DNA of 64,000 nucleotides from Butyrivibrio sp. (GCA_017446685.1 JAFSQI010000083.1:16590-80589); one strand, 5' to 3'; positions 27,549 through 37,592 are shown, counted from the stretch's first letter. Notes: generated from the sequence alone by a model not told the origin. A program made the numbers and translations.

Positions 27549-28967
27549 ATGAGAAAATTCATGGACAAAGATTTCCTGCTTCAGTCTGAAGCTGCCAGGA
27601 AACTTTATCACGATTATGCCGAGAACATGCCTATTCTCGACTACCACTGTCACATCAGTCCAAGAGAAATAGCTGAGGATCGTCATTTTGACAACATTAC
27701 ACAGGTTTGGCTTGGCGGTGATCATTATAAGTGGCGTCTCATGAGAGCATTTGGTGTAGACGAGAAATATATGACAGGAGATGCCTCTGACGAAGAAAAG
27801 TTCCTTATGTTTGCAAAATGTCTTGGAAAGGCTGTAGGCAACCCTCTTTATCATTGGGCTCACCTTGAACTTCGCAAGTATTTCGGATATGACGGTATTT
27901 TAAATGAAAAGACTGCAAAAGAAGTTTATGATCTTTGCAATAAAGTTCTTCAGTCTCCTGATATGAGTGTAAGAAAGCTCATAAAAATGTCAGGTGTTAC
28001 ACTTATCTGTACAACAGATGATCCTATCGACACACTTGAATGGCATGACAAGATCAAAGCTGATCCAACTTTTGATGTAAAGGTTCTTCCGGCTTGGCGT
28101 CCTGACAAAGCTAAAAATATCACTAAACCTGAATTTGTATCATACATTAATACTCTTTCCGAAATAAGCGGAGTAAAGATCGACTCCTTTAATTCATTGA
28201 AGGAAGCTCTGAGAGTAAGACTTGACTACTTTGCTTCAAAGGGCTGCAATGTTACAGACCATGCTCTTGAATATGTAATGTACCATCCTGCTACTGAGGA
28301 AGAAATCGAAGCCATCTTTGCTAAGAGACTTGCAGGCGGTGAGCTTACAAAAGAAGAAGACTTAAAGTACCAGACTGCTTTCATGCTCTTTGAGGGCGAA
28401 GAAATCTCTAAGAGAGATTGGGTTATGCAGCTTCACTTTGGTTGTAAGCGTGACAACAATACTCCTATGTATGAGAAGCTTGGTCCAGACACAGGTTTTG
28501 ATACAATAGATGCTTACTACCCTATGGCTGAGCTTGCTGATTTCCTTGATGCTCTTCATTCAAAGAAAATGCTTCCTAAGACCATACTTTACAGCTTAAA
28601 TCCTAATGATAACAAGATTATTAATACAACTCTCAATGCGTTCAATGAAGCTCCTGTTGTTGCAAAGATTCAACAGGGAAGCGCATGGTGGTTCAATGAT
28701 ACCAAGCTCGGAATGGAAGAACAGCTTGCTTCTGTTGCAGAATCCGGAAACCTTTCAGGTTTTGTAGGAATGCTTACAGATTCAAGAAGCTTCACATCTT
28801 ATACAAGACATGACTACTTCCGCCGTATTCTCTGCAACTACCTTGGTTCACTTATTGAAAATGGTGAATATCCTGAGGAAGAACTTGATACACTCGGTGA
28901 AATAGCTCGCGATATTTCTTACAACAATGCTGTAAGATACTTTAAATTTCCTTTAGAAACGAGATAA
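27549..28967 (+). CDS. uxaC: uronate isomerase
   Basis: This 472-residue amidohydrolase-superfamily enzyme converts D-glucuronate to fructuronate or D-galacturonate to tagaturonate. The metal-site motif LDYHCHISP lies near residue 31. GVTLICTTDDPIDTLEWH and AWRPDK are further family stretches. The open frame runs back to 27387, but those residues are hydrophobic and not family-like. GGGAGG nine bases before the ATG at 27549 fixes the start. The LacI regulator gene follows after 3 bases. Confidence 0.93.
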   Translation: MRKFMDKDFLLQSEAARKLYHDYAENMPILDYHCHISPREIAEDRHFDNITQVWLGGDHYKWRLMRAFGVDEKYMTGDASDEEKFLMFAKCLGKAVGNPLYHWAHLELRKYFGYDGILNEKTAKEVYDLCNKVLQSPDMSVRKLIKMSGVTLICTTDDPIDTLEWHDKIKADPTFDVKVLPAWRPDKAKNITKPEFVSYINTLSEISGVKIDSFNSLKEALRVRLDYFASKGCNVTDHALEYVMYHPATEEEIEAIFAKRLAGGELTKEEDLKYQTAFMLFEGEEISKRDWVMQLHFGCKRDNNTPMYEKLGPDTGFDTIDAYYPMAELADFLDALHSKKMLPKTILYSLNPNDNKIINTTLNAFNEAPVVAKIQQGSAWWFNDTKLGMEEQLASVAESGNLSGFVGMLTDSRSFTSYTRHDYFRRILCNYLGSLIENGEYPEEELDTLGEIARDISYNNAVRYFKFPLETR

Positions 28968-28970
28968 CAA

Positions 28971-29996
28971 ATGAGTAACCAGATGACAATATATGATATT
29001 TCCAAAAAAGCCGGAGTATCTATTGCTACAGTTTCAAGGGTATTGAATGGAAGCACTAATGTAAAGCCACGTACCCGTAAGAAGGTTATGGATATCATTG
29101 AGCAATATGGATATAAACCCAATGCATTTGCAAGAGGTTTAGGTCTTAACTCAATGAAAACAATCGGCATTCTTTGTGCCGATGCTTCCGATCTCTATCT
29201 GGCAAAAGCCATTTATTATATCGAGCAGAACCTTAGAGAAAACGGATATAATTCTGTTCTTTGTTGTACCGGTTATGAGATGGATGCTCGTAAGGATTCA
29301 CTTAACCTACTGCTCTCTCAGCACGTTGACAGTGTAATCATGATAGGTTCAAACTTTATTATGAATAATGCTGAAGATAACCAGTATGTCAAGGATGCAG
29401 CGGTTACAACTCCTATCATGCTTCTCAATGCAGATTTTGATTGTCAAAATGTGTATTGTACGCTCTGTGATGACTATAAGGCAACACAGGATGCTACTGA
29501 GAAAATGCTCAATGCAGGACTTAAGAATATTCTGTATCTCTACAACAGTAATTCTTATTCCGGTCTGAAAAAGCTTGCAGGATATCAAAATGCTCTTCTA
29601 TCACATGATATCCCTGTAAAAAAGGAATTAATGCAGTGTTTTAAAGGTTCTAACGAAGATATAGATGGTGTAAAAAATTTTGTTGAAAAAATTTACTCTA
29701 AAGGAGTAAGATTTGATGGAATTGTTTCCAGCGACGATTTTTTGGCAATTGGAGCCATGAATTTTGCAAGAGCAAATAAAATCAAGGTTCCTTCTGAGCT
29801 TCAAATAATCGGATACAATAATTCAATTCTTACTCACTGCTCAGAGCCTCCTATTTCTTCAATAGATAATAGACTTGAAGATATGTGTATTCAACTTGTA
29901 AAAACTCTTATTGGCACTCTTTCACAGAATGAGATGCCACAGAAAACTATTTTCTCTGGCGAATTGATTGAACGAGGTTCAACAAAATTAAAATAA
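28971..29996 (+). CDS. LacI family regulator of the uronate genes
   Basis: This 341-residue repressor has an N-terminal helix-turn-helix with hinge helix (MTIYDISKKAGVSIATVSRV, from residue 4) and a periplasmic-binding-protein-like effector domain (about 60-341). It is 3 bases after uxaC and very likely co-transcribed. Its natural targets are the operators at both uxa promoters. The effector is probably a hexuronate or a catabolic intermediate. This is inference from position and from the LacI-type shape of the sites. Confidence 0.9.
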   Translation: MSNQMTIYDISKKAGVSIATVSRVLNGSTNVKPRTRKKVMDIIEQYGYKPNAFARGLGLNSMKTIGILCADASDLYLAKAIYYIEQNLRENGYNSVLCCTGYEMDARKDSLNLLLSQHVDSVIMIGSNFIMNNAEDNQYVKDAAVTTPIMLLNADFDCQNVYCTLCDDYKATQDATEKMLNAGLKNILYLYNSNSYSGLKKLAGYQNALLSHDIPVKKELMQCFKGSNEDIDGVKNFVEKIYSKGVRFDGIVSSDDFLAIGAMNFARANKIKVPSELQIIGYNNSILTHCSEPPISSIDNRLEDMCIQLVKTLIGTLSQNEMPQKTIFSGELIERGSTKLK

Positions 29997-30014
29997 TTCA
30001 TCTGATATAAAATA

Positions 30015-30057
30015 AAGCCTATGTTATTACATTTATCAAGCGTAATAACATAGGCTT
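30015..30057. terminator. bidirectional terminator between the LacI gene and the ROK kinase
   Basis: A perfect 16-bp stem (30015-30030 with 30042-30057) has an 11-base loop. ATTTATTTTA follows on the plus strand and an A-rich stretch lies on the other side. It serves both converging units. Confidence 0.92.
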
Positions 30058-30068
30058 ATTTATTTTAC

Positions 30069-30935
30069 TTATTCAGCATCTATAGCAAGTTTTATTGCTC
30101 CCATAATTCCCTGGTCATCATTAAGGCTTGCAGGAACGATATACTCATCAAGATTTTCTAAAAGCTCCGTCTTAATATATCCATTCATTGCTTTCTTAAA
30201 ATACTCTCTTATCAGAGGGAACAGCTGCATCTGATGCATTACACCACCGCCAAGAATAATTTTCTGCGGACTAAGAATCATGCAGCAATTTACAAGTGCT
30301 GTTCCAATATACTCAGCTTCAAGTTTCCAGACTTCCATTGTATCAGCAAGGTCTTTTGCCTTCTTCCCCCATCTTGCCTCTATTGAAGGGCCTGCAGCAA
30401 GTCCTTCAAGACAACTGTCATGGAACGGACACAAAGAATTTCCTTTATCATTCTGACTCTTACTTATTATCATATGTCCAACTTCAGGATGCATCATTCC
30501 ATGCAAAAGTTTTCCATTTGACATTACTCCGCCACCTACTCCGGTTCCTATTGTAAGATAAATAGCATCTGTCAGCCCTTTTGCACATCCCCATGTAATT
30601 TCTCCAAGTAGGGAACCATTAACATCTGTGTCAAAACCAACCGGCACGTTAAGCGCATTCTTAATGCAGCCAACTATATCATAATTCATCCATGCAGTTT
30701 TGGGTGTGGATGTGATATACCCATAAGTCTTTGAATTCTTATCAAGATCAATAGGTCCAAAGCAAGCTACGCCAATTGACTTAATATCCTTATCCTTAAA
30801 ATACTCAATTATCTTGGGCATTGTCTCTTCAGGAGTAGTTGTTGGTATAGATACCTGTTCCAATATCTTGCCATTCTCATCCCCAAGTGCACATACCATT
30901 TTTGTTCCGCCTGCTTCTAATGCTCCGTATAACAT
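30069..30935 (-). CDS. ROK family fructokinase
   Basis: This 288-residue sugar kinase has the N-terminal phosphate loop GALEAGGTKMVCALG, GTGVGGG near residue 131, and a zinc-site pattern with HPEVGH and CPFHDSCLEG. These match the ROK fructokinase subgroup. It phosphorylates fructose released from sucrose or fructans by the nearby GH32 enzyme. It follows mnmA after 35 bases and is probably transcribed with it. Activity on glucose or mannose is possible. Confidence 0.85.
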   Translation of the reverse strand: MLYGALEAGGTKMVCALGDENGKILEQVSIPTTTPEETMPKIIEYFKDKDIKSIGVACFGPIDLDKNSKTYGYITSTPKTAWMNYDIVGCIKNALNVPVGFDTDVNGSLLGEITWGCAKGLTDAIYLTIGTGVGGGVMSNGKLLHGMMHPEVGHMIISKSQNDKGNSLCPFHDSCLEGLAAGPSIEARWGKKAKDLADTMEVWKLEAEYIGTALVNCCMILSPQKIILGGGVMHQMQLFPLIREYFKKAMNGYIKTELLENLDEYIVPASLNDDQGIMGAIKLAIDAE

Positions 30936-30970
30936 ATTCTCCCTCCAACGTTGTTTATCATTTAAATCTC

Positions 30971-32113
30971 TTAAAACTCACCGACATGATCGATTATGCC
31001 GCCTCCAAGTACATAATCACCATCATATAAAACTGCGGATTGTCCTGCTGTAATAGCTCTTTGCGGTTCATCAAAGACAATTCTTGCAAGTCTCCCATCT
31101 AAAGGCGTAACTACACAAGGCTGCTCTTTATGGCGATAACGTATCTTGGCACTGCATCTAAAATCATTTTCAGGTCTTTCACCTGTAATCCAATGAAAAT
31201 CTCTAATGTATAACTCCCTCTTAAAGAGATCTTCGTTATCAGCAAGAATAACCTTATTATTTTCTACATCCAGCTTTGTCACATAAAGTCTTCTGTCTGC
31301 CGGAATTCCAAGTCCACGGCGCTGACCGATAGTATAATTGATTATACCGTCATGCCTACCCAAAACGTTGCCATCCTTGTCAACAAAATCACCCTTAGGA
31401 TAATCCTTTCCTCTAAAGCGTTTTATCATGGAAACATAATCACCATCCGGAACAAAACAAATATCCTGGCTTTCACTTTTATGTGAAGTTACAAAATCAT
31501 TTTGTTCAGCAATTTCTCTTACATGGGTTTTATCATACTCTCCAAGCGGAAAAGCTGTATGTTTTAACTGTTCTTCTGTCAGATCATAGAGCACATAACT
31601 CTGATCCTTATTCAGATCTTTTGCCTTAGCCAGATAAAAATGACCATTCTTCTCAATTATTCTGGCATAATGCCCTGTTACAATTACATCGCATCCAAGT
31701 TCGCGTCCCTTGTTATACAGACTCTCAAACTTAAGATATCTGTTGCAACGGATGCATGGATTAGGTGTCTCTCCATGTTCATAACTACAAACAAACGGTT
31801 CGATAACTTTATCTTTAAATTCCGCTTCATAGTGAAAAATATGATACGGAATTCCAAGCTTGTCTGCCACCTGCCTTGCATCCTCTGTATCTTTTATGCT
31901 GCAACATGTACCTAATAAATCAGCACCAATCATATCATTTTCATAAAGGCGCATTGTACATCCCATACATTTATAGCCTTTATGAACCATTTCATAGGCT
32001 GCAACCGAACTGTCTACGCCTCCGCTCATTGCTATAAGTGCCGTTTTCTCATTTTCATTATTTCTTAATCTGATATCTTCCTGTCCGGGACTAAAAAATT
32101 CTATTTCGCTCAT
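30971..32113 (-). CDS. mnmA: tRNA-specific 2-thiouridylase MnmA
   Basis: This 380-residue enzyme puts the 2-thio group on U34 of tRNAs for Lys, Glu and Gln. The PP-loop is ALIAMSGGVDSSVAAYEM near residues 25-42. The catalytic cysteines are in NPCIRCNRYLKF and ESQDICFVPDG. It has about 20 extra N-terminal residues before the PP-loop strand. It is a housekeeping gene caught between two sucrose-utilisation genes, and its supply of persulfide must come from a cysteine desulfurase elsewhere. Confidence 0.95.
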   Translation of the reverse strand: MSEIEFFSPGQEDIRLRNNENEKTALIAMSGGVDSSVAAYEMVHKGYKCMGCTMRLYENDMIGADLLGTCCSIKDTEDARQVADKLGIPYHIFHYEAEFKDKVIEPFVCSYEHGETPNPCIRCNRYLKFESLYNKGRELGCDVIVTGHYARIIEKNGHFYLAKAKDLNKDQSYVLYDLTEEQLKHTAFPLGEYDKTHVREIAEQNDFVTSHKSESQDICFVPDGDYVSMIKRFRGKDYPKGDFVDKDGNVLGRHDGIINYTIGQRRGLGIPADRRLYVTKLDVENNKVILADNEDLFKRELYIRDFHWITGERPENDFRCSAKIRYRHKEQPCVVTPLDGRLARIVFDEPQRAITAGQSAVLYDGDYVLGGGIIDHVGEF

Positions 32114-32251
32114 ATAAACCTTACTATTCTTAAAAAAATTTTTATATTATAGAATGAAAAAATGTGTAATAATCATTCTCAATATTTCCTACAGTAAACA
32201 TTATATGGGGAAATAAGCAAAAGTCCAATAAATTCTACCTTATATTTATAT

Positions 32252-33733
32252 TTATTTTTCTACAAGTTCATGCATAGTTACATCAACGAGCGCATCTCCC
32301 AAAGCCTTGAAAGTAATTCCCTCAGCACGTATTGTAGTAAATATTCCCATTGACATAACCTGCTCACCATCATTAATGAACAGTTCCATGCTATATCTGT
32401 CCAAAATCAATCTGAGCTTTATTTTTCCATCCGGTGCCATGACCTTGCAACGTCTTTGATGAACTATCGCTCTTCTGCTTCCGGAATGCTTTCTGTCAAT
32501 TTTTACTATCTGATCCTTGGCATTAAATTCAATAGTAGAATAAAACTGACCATTATCAGCAAATCTTATTTCAAACTTCTCATAAGGATTATCCATATTA
32601 AGAGGTCTTAAATTCACTGTCATATCTATAGTTCTACCGGAAATACTTGAAAGTGCACAGCTATCGTTTATAAGTACATTCTGTCTGCAAATTTTCTTTC
32701 CGTAATAATTTTCTATTTCTCTTATAGGATTTTGTATCAGCTTTCCATTCTTTACAGAGAGCTCTCTCGGAATTGATAACTGACCAAACCATGGAAAATC
32801 ATCCCTTCTAATTCCGCATGTATCCCAGTTCTGAAGCCATCCCATCATAATAGTTCTGCCATCTGCTGTCTCTATTGTCTGAGTGGCATAAAAATCTATT
32901 CCATAATCAATTGCCTGGCAATTCTCCTCATTAAAATTACCATTTTCATCAACAGTACCAATAACGCAAAGAGTACCATTACCATTATGAAACTCAAGCT
33001 CTTCAGGAAGCATGTCCTGAGGACTTGTCAAAAGAACCTGCTTGTCGTCAAGTTTAAAATAGTCCGGACATTCCCACATTACGCCAAATCTGAAATTATT
33101 CTTGATTACCAGACCGTCATAGTCCCATTTAAGACCATCATCACTCTTAAATCTGAGAATCTGTCCGTCTCCGTCTATTGTCTTATTACCGACAACAATA
33201 TAATACTTTCCGTTTTCTTTCCAGATTTTTGGATCTCTGAAATCTCTTTTACCACAACCTTCCGGAAGACTGTCTCCGCAAATAACAGGATTAGTTCCAA
33301 GCTTTTCATAATTTACGCCGTCACCTATTGCAACACACTGATTCTGCTCCTCATGAAAAGATCCATCCTCATCTTCTACTTTTTTTACACCGGTATAAAT
33401 AAGAAGATGTTTGCCATCAGCAGTCTCAATTGCACCGCCCGAAAAGCAACCTGCACCATCATATTCAGTATCAGGAGCCATCGCACAAGGTCGATATTCC
33501 CACTTTAATAAATCCTTACTTACAGCATGTCCCCAATGCATAGGTCCCCAAACAGTCTGATATGGATAATACTGGTAGAAAATATGATACTGTCCGTCAA
33601 AATAGGAAAGTCCGTTTGGATCATTCATCCATCCTGTTCTTGGCGTTAGATGAAAAAGAGGTCTAAGTTCCTTTGCAATATTTTTTCCCTTATCCTCTTC
33701 ATATTTTCTTGCTTTATCTAATAATTCACTCAT
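32252..33733 (-). CDS. GH32 sucrose-6-phosphate hydrolase/fructanase
   Basis: This 493-residue cytoplasmic enzyme has the GH32 triad: nucleophile D38 in GWMNDPNG, RDPKIW, and the acid in WECPDYF. A C-terminal beta-sandwich (about 345-490) completes it. It releases fructose from sucrose, sucrose phosphate or short fructans. With an ABC importer upstream and no PTS genes, unphosphorylated substrate is more likely. The start at 33733 lies eight bases after AAGGA. An ATG three codons earlier overlaps that site. Confidence 0.9.
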   Translation of the reverse strand: MSELLDKARKYEEDKGKNIAKELRPLFHLTPRTGWMNDPNGLSYFDGQYHIFYQYYPYQTVWGPMHWGHAVSKDLLKWEYRPCAMAPDTEYDGAGCFSGGAIETADGKHLLIYTGVKKVEDEDGSFHEEQNQCVAIGDGVNYEKLGTNPVICGDSLPEGCGKRDFRDPKIWKENGKYYIVVGNKTIDGDGQILRFKSDDGLKWDYDGLVIKNNFRFGVMWECPDYFKLDDKQVLLTSPQDMLPEELEFHNGNGTLCVIGTVDENGNFNEENCQAIDYGIDFYATQTIETADGRTIMMGWLQNWDTCGIRRDDFPWFGQLSIPRELSVKNGKLIQNPIREIENYYGKKICRQNVLINDSCALSSISGRTIDMTVNLRPLNMDNPYEKFEIRFADNGQFYSTIEFNAKDQIVKIDRKHSGSRRAIVHQRRCKVMAPDGKIKLRLILDRYSMELFINDGEQVMSMGIFTTIRAEGITFKALGDALVDVTMHELVEK

Positions 33734-33748
33734 AAAACACATCCTTCT

Positions 33749-33777
33749 AAAAAACAGGGAGGAGTCATGCTCCTCCC
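33749..33777 (-). terminator. terminator/attenuator after the second solute-binding protein gene
   Basis: GGGAGGAG and CTCCTCCC form a perfect 8-bp stem with loop TCATG. TGTTTTTTAG follows in the minus direction. It lies between the binding-protein gene and GH32 and should lower GH32 expression. One arm resembles a Shine-Dalgarno sequence and the other its complement. Confidence 0.82.
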
Positions 33778-33804
33778 CATAATAAAATCAATTAATTTTC
33801 TACA

Positions 33805-35460
33805 TTAGTCTGCATAAAACGCATCAAAGTACTTCTGGTAAATTGAAAGATATTCATCAAGGCCATAAGCATTTACCTGTTTTACGTACTCATCCCAATC
33901 AGCATCTGTAAGTCCATTCATAACGAAATTACTTCTCTGTGAATTTACATAAGAAATAAGATCTGTCTGAATCTGTGTAAGCTTTTCTGTATCTTCCTGT
34001 GACATGAATACATTAGGATATACATATTTGCAGTTCATATCATCTGTATAATACTCTTTAATCCAGTCAAGACGATACTGCGCATCATCAGGACATGTTA
34101 CATATACACCATAGTACTCATCAAGGATTGCAAGAGGTCCACCTACACATTCAGCTTCACGAACTTCAACAGGAGAAGCATCGCCAAGTGCTGCATGCTT
34201 AAGCATCTTGTCGCCGTTAGCATTTGTTGAAAGCTCGAAGATATCGAATTCATCATCTTCGCCATATGTTCCCCAGTTGTTCTGTGGAGACTGGAATGGA
34301 TCATACATAAGATCAAGCCAAGCGCATACAAATGCAGGATTATCACATTTAGATGTAAGTACGCATCTACCACGGTCAAAACCTGATGTAAATGAAGCGT
34401 TCATAGGAGTTACATTCTTCACATCAGCTTTAAGTGCTGGAAGAGGAACATAATCTACGATGTTATCAATATTTGCAACGTCCCATGTAAAGCAAACACC
34501 ATATCTGTGTGACTTACCCTTTGCAACGTATGTTGACCAGTCTTGTGTAAAGCACTCAGGATCGATAAGGCCTTCATCATAGAGTTTGTGGAGCCACTGC
34601 ATACCTTTTTTAAAGCCTTCCTGTGTTGCAGTAAAAATAACTTTCTTGTCATCTGTAACTGCAATATGCTGTCCTATATCGTTGTCACCATATCCCTCAC
34701 CAAATCCATTTATAAGAAGGCTTGGATCGTTGTCATTCATTATGCATGACATAGGAATGATATCACCGTCAATTCCAAATTCAGCCTGAAGCTCAGATGC
34801 ATGCTCCTTGAATGCAAGAAGAACCTGCTCAAATTCATCTACAGTTGTAGGAATTTCAAGTCCAAGGAAATCAAGCCACTTTTTATTAATGTATGTGAAG
34901 TTATTTCCTACTGTCTGAATAGCTGTCTTATTTGATCCAAGCTGTTCAATCCATGGAAGTGCCCAGATATGACCATCAGCATCTTCACACATTGTTCTGT
35001 ATTCCGGATACTTATCAAATACAGCCTTAAGATTAGGCATATACTCATCAATATATGATTCAACAGGAATAATTACACCCTGATCTGCATATCTGAGAAG
35101 ATCGCTGTTAGAAAAACCAGCGTTAAATACAAAGTCAGTAAGTGTATTGGCATTAGCCATATTAAGAGTTATCTTGTCTCCCCACTGATCACTTGAAATA
35201 GCAGTCCAATCAACATGTACATTTGTTTCCTCTTCAAGTCTCTTGAAGATTGTTCTGTTGTTTGGCTCTTCCTCAGTTCCAACAGGATAACTGATCATAC
35301 CTGTGATAGTAACCTTCTCTGCAAGAGGAAAACTAATATCCTCAGTTTCAACTTTAGCAGCTTCACTGCTTGTTGAAGTGTTGCCACAGCCGGCAAGCAT
35401 TCCGACTGACATTGATGCTGTTGCAAGAACAGCAAGTGCCTTTGTAAATCCCTTTTTCAT
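33805..35460 (-). CDS. extracellular sugar-binding lipoprotein (LplA type)
   Basis: This 551-residue protein starts with a lipoprotein signal peptide, lipobox MLAGC (Cys25), followed by a type I solute-binding domain. It is the capture protein for the two permeases encoded just upstream. AAGGAGAGG precedes the ATG. GH32 follows, and fructokinase lies further along. The likely ligand is sucrose or a short fructan, by context only. Confidence 0.9.
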   Translation of the reverse strand: MKKGFTKALAVLATASMSVGMLAGCGNTSTSSEAAKVETEDISFPLAEKVTITGMISYPVGTEEEPNNRTIFKRLEEETNVHVDWTAISSDQWGDKITLNMANANTLTDFVFNAGFSNSDLLRYADQGVIIPVESYIDEYMPNLKAVFDKYPEYRTMCEDADGHIWALPWIEQLGSNKTAIQTVGNNFTYINKKWLDFLGLEIPTTVDEFEQVLLAFKEHASELQAEFGIDGDIIPMSCIMNDNDPSLLINGFGEGYGDNDIGQHIAVTDDKKVIFTATQEGFKKGMQWLHKLYDEGLIDPECFTQDWSTYVAKGKSHRYGVCFTWDVANIDNIVDYVPLPALKADVKNVTPMNASFTSGFDRGRCVLTSKCDNPAFVCAWLDLMYDPFQSPQNNWGTYGEDDEFDIFELSTNANGDKMLKHAALGDASPVEVREAECVGGPLAILDEYYGVYVTCPDDAQYRLDWIKEYYTDDMNCKYVYPNVFMSQEDTEKLTQIQTDLISYVNSQRSNFVMNGLTDADWDEYVKQVNAYGLDEYLSIYQKYFDAFYAD

Positions 35461-35552
35461 CTCAACCTCTCCTTTTTACACTTTATAATCTGTGGTAATT
35501 GTCTTCACTGCCTGAAAAAGCAACGTCAAATCACCTTATTACCTTAGAAAAA

Positions 35553-36467
35553 TTACCCCTTTACCGAACCAACCATTATTCCGGCATCAAAATACTTCTG
35601 GAAGAAAGGATACATAACAACAAGTGGTAAACTTGAAACAATAATTGTTGCATATTTTAAAAGCTCTGCAAGCTGAGCCCTCTGAGCAGTACTCTGCATA
35701 TCGGCAATCATTCCTGGATCAGGCTCATTCTGGATAAGAATGGATCTGAGAACAAGCTGCAGGGGCTGCTTGGCTGATGAATTAAGGTAAATCATCGCAT
35801 CAAAGTAACTGTTCCACATTCCTACAAACTGCCAAAGTACTAAAACTGCGATAAGCGGCATACAAACCGGAAGCAGTATTCTAAAGAAGAATACAAGCTC
35901 ATTGGCTCCATCAACTTCTGCTGCTTCCTGAAGTTCTGAAGGTATTCCCTTATAATATGTTCTTGCAATAATCATATTCCAAACGCTAAAGGAACCCGGA
36001 AGTATTACTGCCCACATGCTATCCAAAAGTCCAAGGGAACTTATGAGCAAATATGTAGGAATCAGTCCGCCGCCAAAAAACATCGTGATAACAAATATTG
36101 CATTAAAGAATTTTTTACCCTTAAAATCATCCCTTGACATTGGATAGGCACATAGCATTGTTATAAAAACTGATAAAAAACTAAACAGTACAGAATAAAT
36201 AACTGCATTTTTAAATCCAATCCAAATCTGTGAATTGGACATAACTCGTTCATAAGCTGTAAGTGTCCACTTCTCTAAATCAAATACTATACCTTTGTTC
36301 TGAAGTGTGATCGGGTCCATAAATGAAGCGATAATTATATAAATCATCGGAACAATGATTGCCAGAACAAATGCTCCAAGAAACACATACCCTACTATAA
36401 GAAATGTTTTATCTCCAAGCGAATATCTGGAAAAATGACTTTTCTGTTTAACTACTGTTTTTTCCAT
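35553..36467 (-). CDS. carbohydrate ABC transporter permease (LplC type)
   Basis: This 304-residue six-span permease has EAA loop EAAEVDGANELVFFFRILLP. It pairs with the LplB-type permease. The start at 36467 is five bases after AAGGAGG. An upstream in-frame ATG at 36497 would overlap the preceding gene and bury that site. The 92-base gap to the binding-protein gene holds no clear terminator. Confidence 0.9.
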   Translation of the reverse strand: MEKTVVKQKSHFSRYSLGDKTFLIVGYVFLGAFVLAIIVPMIYIIIASFMDPITLQNKGIVFDLEKWTLTAYERVMSNSQIWIGFKNAVIYSVLFSFLSVFITMLCAYPMSRDDFKGKKFFNAIFVITMFFGGGLIPTYLLISSLGLLDSMWAVILPGSFSVWNMIIARTYYKGIPSELQEAAEVDGANELVFFFRILLPVCMPLIAVLVLWQFVGMWNSYFDAMIYLNSSAKQPLQLVLRSILIQNEPDPGMIADMQSTAQRAQLAELLKYATIIVSSLPLVVMYPFFQKYFDAGIMVGSVKG

Positions 36468-36477
36468 ATCTTCCTCC

Positions 36478-37398
36478 TTATAGCCCCTGACCATCATTCA
36501 TCTTCTCAACAATCTTATTTACAAGAATAAGAAGAATAACATTGATAACTGTATTAAAAAGACCTACCGCTGTTGAATAGCTGTAATCGCCATTCAAAAG
36601 ACCTTTTTTGTAAACATATGTTGCAATGATTTCAGATGATGCCAGATTCATATCTGACTGAAGTGCATATGCCTTCTCAAAACCAACGCTCATGATATTA
36701 CCGGCCTGAAGAATAAACTGAATAACTACCATATCTTTAATAGCCGGCCACTCTACTGCTTTGATCTGCTGAAAAATATTAGCACCGTCAATCTGAGCTG
36801 CTTCCTTAAGCTCTGTGCTGGCATTTGAAAGAGCCGCTGTATACATGATTGAAGCCCAACCAGCCCCCTGCCAAATTCCGCTGATAATGTAGATAGGACG
36901 GAAAGCTGCAGGTATGGTCAAAAAGTTAATACTTGTCCCCAAAAACATATTCAAAGGGCCTGTAACTGAGAGAAGGATTCTGACCATACCGCACAGTACA
37001 ATAACCGATATAAAATTAGGCATATAAAGAACTAACTGAATTTTTTGTTTGATACTGCTACTTGCTACTCTGTTAAGCAAAAGCGCCAATATGATTGGCA
37101 TCGGAAATCCCCATAAAAGACCGAATATGCTCAGCTTAAGAGTATTTACAAGATATTGCATAAAATCCGGTGAAGATAGAAACTGCTTAAAATATTTAAG
37201 TCCTACCCACTCACTTCCCAAAATTCCCTTGAAAGGATTGTATTTCTGGAATGCTATCAGAATGCCTCCCATCGGAACATATCTGAAAAGAATGGTAAGA
37301 ACCAGAGCAGGCCCCAAAAAGAAAACATATAACTGCCAATGATGTTTGATATACATGAGAGTATTATGAAATTTACTCTCCCTGGCTACTTCATTCAT
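36478..37398 (-). CDS. carbohydrate ABC transporter permease (LplB type)
   Basis: This 306-residue six-span permease, with EAA loop EAAQIDGANIFQQIKAVEWP, is the first gene of the sucrose/fructan importer operon. GGGAGGG precedes the ATG. Order here is permease, permease, binding protein, GH32, the reverse of the first importer, where the binding protein comes first. No ATPase gene is present. Confidence 0.9.
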   Translation of the reverse strand: MNEVARESKFHNTLMYIKHHWQLYVFFLGPALVLTILFRYVPMGGILIAFQKYNPFKGILGSEWVGLKYFKQFLSSPDFMQYLVNTLKLSIFGLLWGFPMPIILALLLNRVASSSIKQKIQLVLYMPNFISVIVLCGMVRILLSVTGPLNMFLGTSINFLTIPAAFRPIYIISGIWQGAGWASIMYTAALSNASTELKEAAQIDGANIFQQIKAVEWPAIKDMVVIQFILQAGNIMSVGFEKAYALQSDMNLASSEIIATYVYKKGLLNGDYSYSTAVGLFNTVINVILLILVNKIVEKMNDGQGL

Positions 37399-37452
37399 TC
37401 AAAACCCTCCCTAAAAAAACTGTCTTATACAAATATTAAAAACAAAGTTTTG

Positions 37453-37502
37453 CAAATGTTATATTTGTAATTTGTAATTTGTAAATGTAATATTTTACAT
37501 TT
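37453..37502. promoter_or_regulatory. AT-rich operator array of the second LacI regulator
   Basis: The perfect inverted repeat AAATGTAATATTTTACATTT (37483-37502) lies just downstream of the importer's transcription start. Half-sites of the same word (CAAATGTTA at 37453, repeated TTTGTAA at 37464-37482) surround it. Further copies lie at 37557-37575 and 37585-37596. The 350-base gap 37399-37748 holds only these and two promoters. Confidence 0.6.
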
Positions 37503-37525
37503 GCACAACTCTTTTGCATGTGTAA

Positions 37526-37554
37526 AATATAACACTATATTTTTTTCATGTCAA
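37526..37554 (-). promoter_or_regulatory. promoter of the second sugar importer operon
   Basis: A perfect TTGACA (37554-37549) and TATATT (37531-37526) have a 17-base spacer. Transcription would start near 37519, right before the inverted-repeat operator. Confidence 0.72.
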
Positions 37555-37592
37555 CATATATTTTACATTTGTAACATTTTGCAGATTTACAT

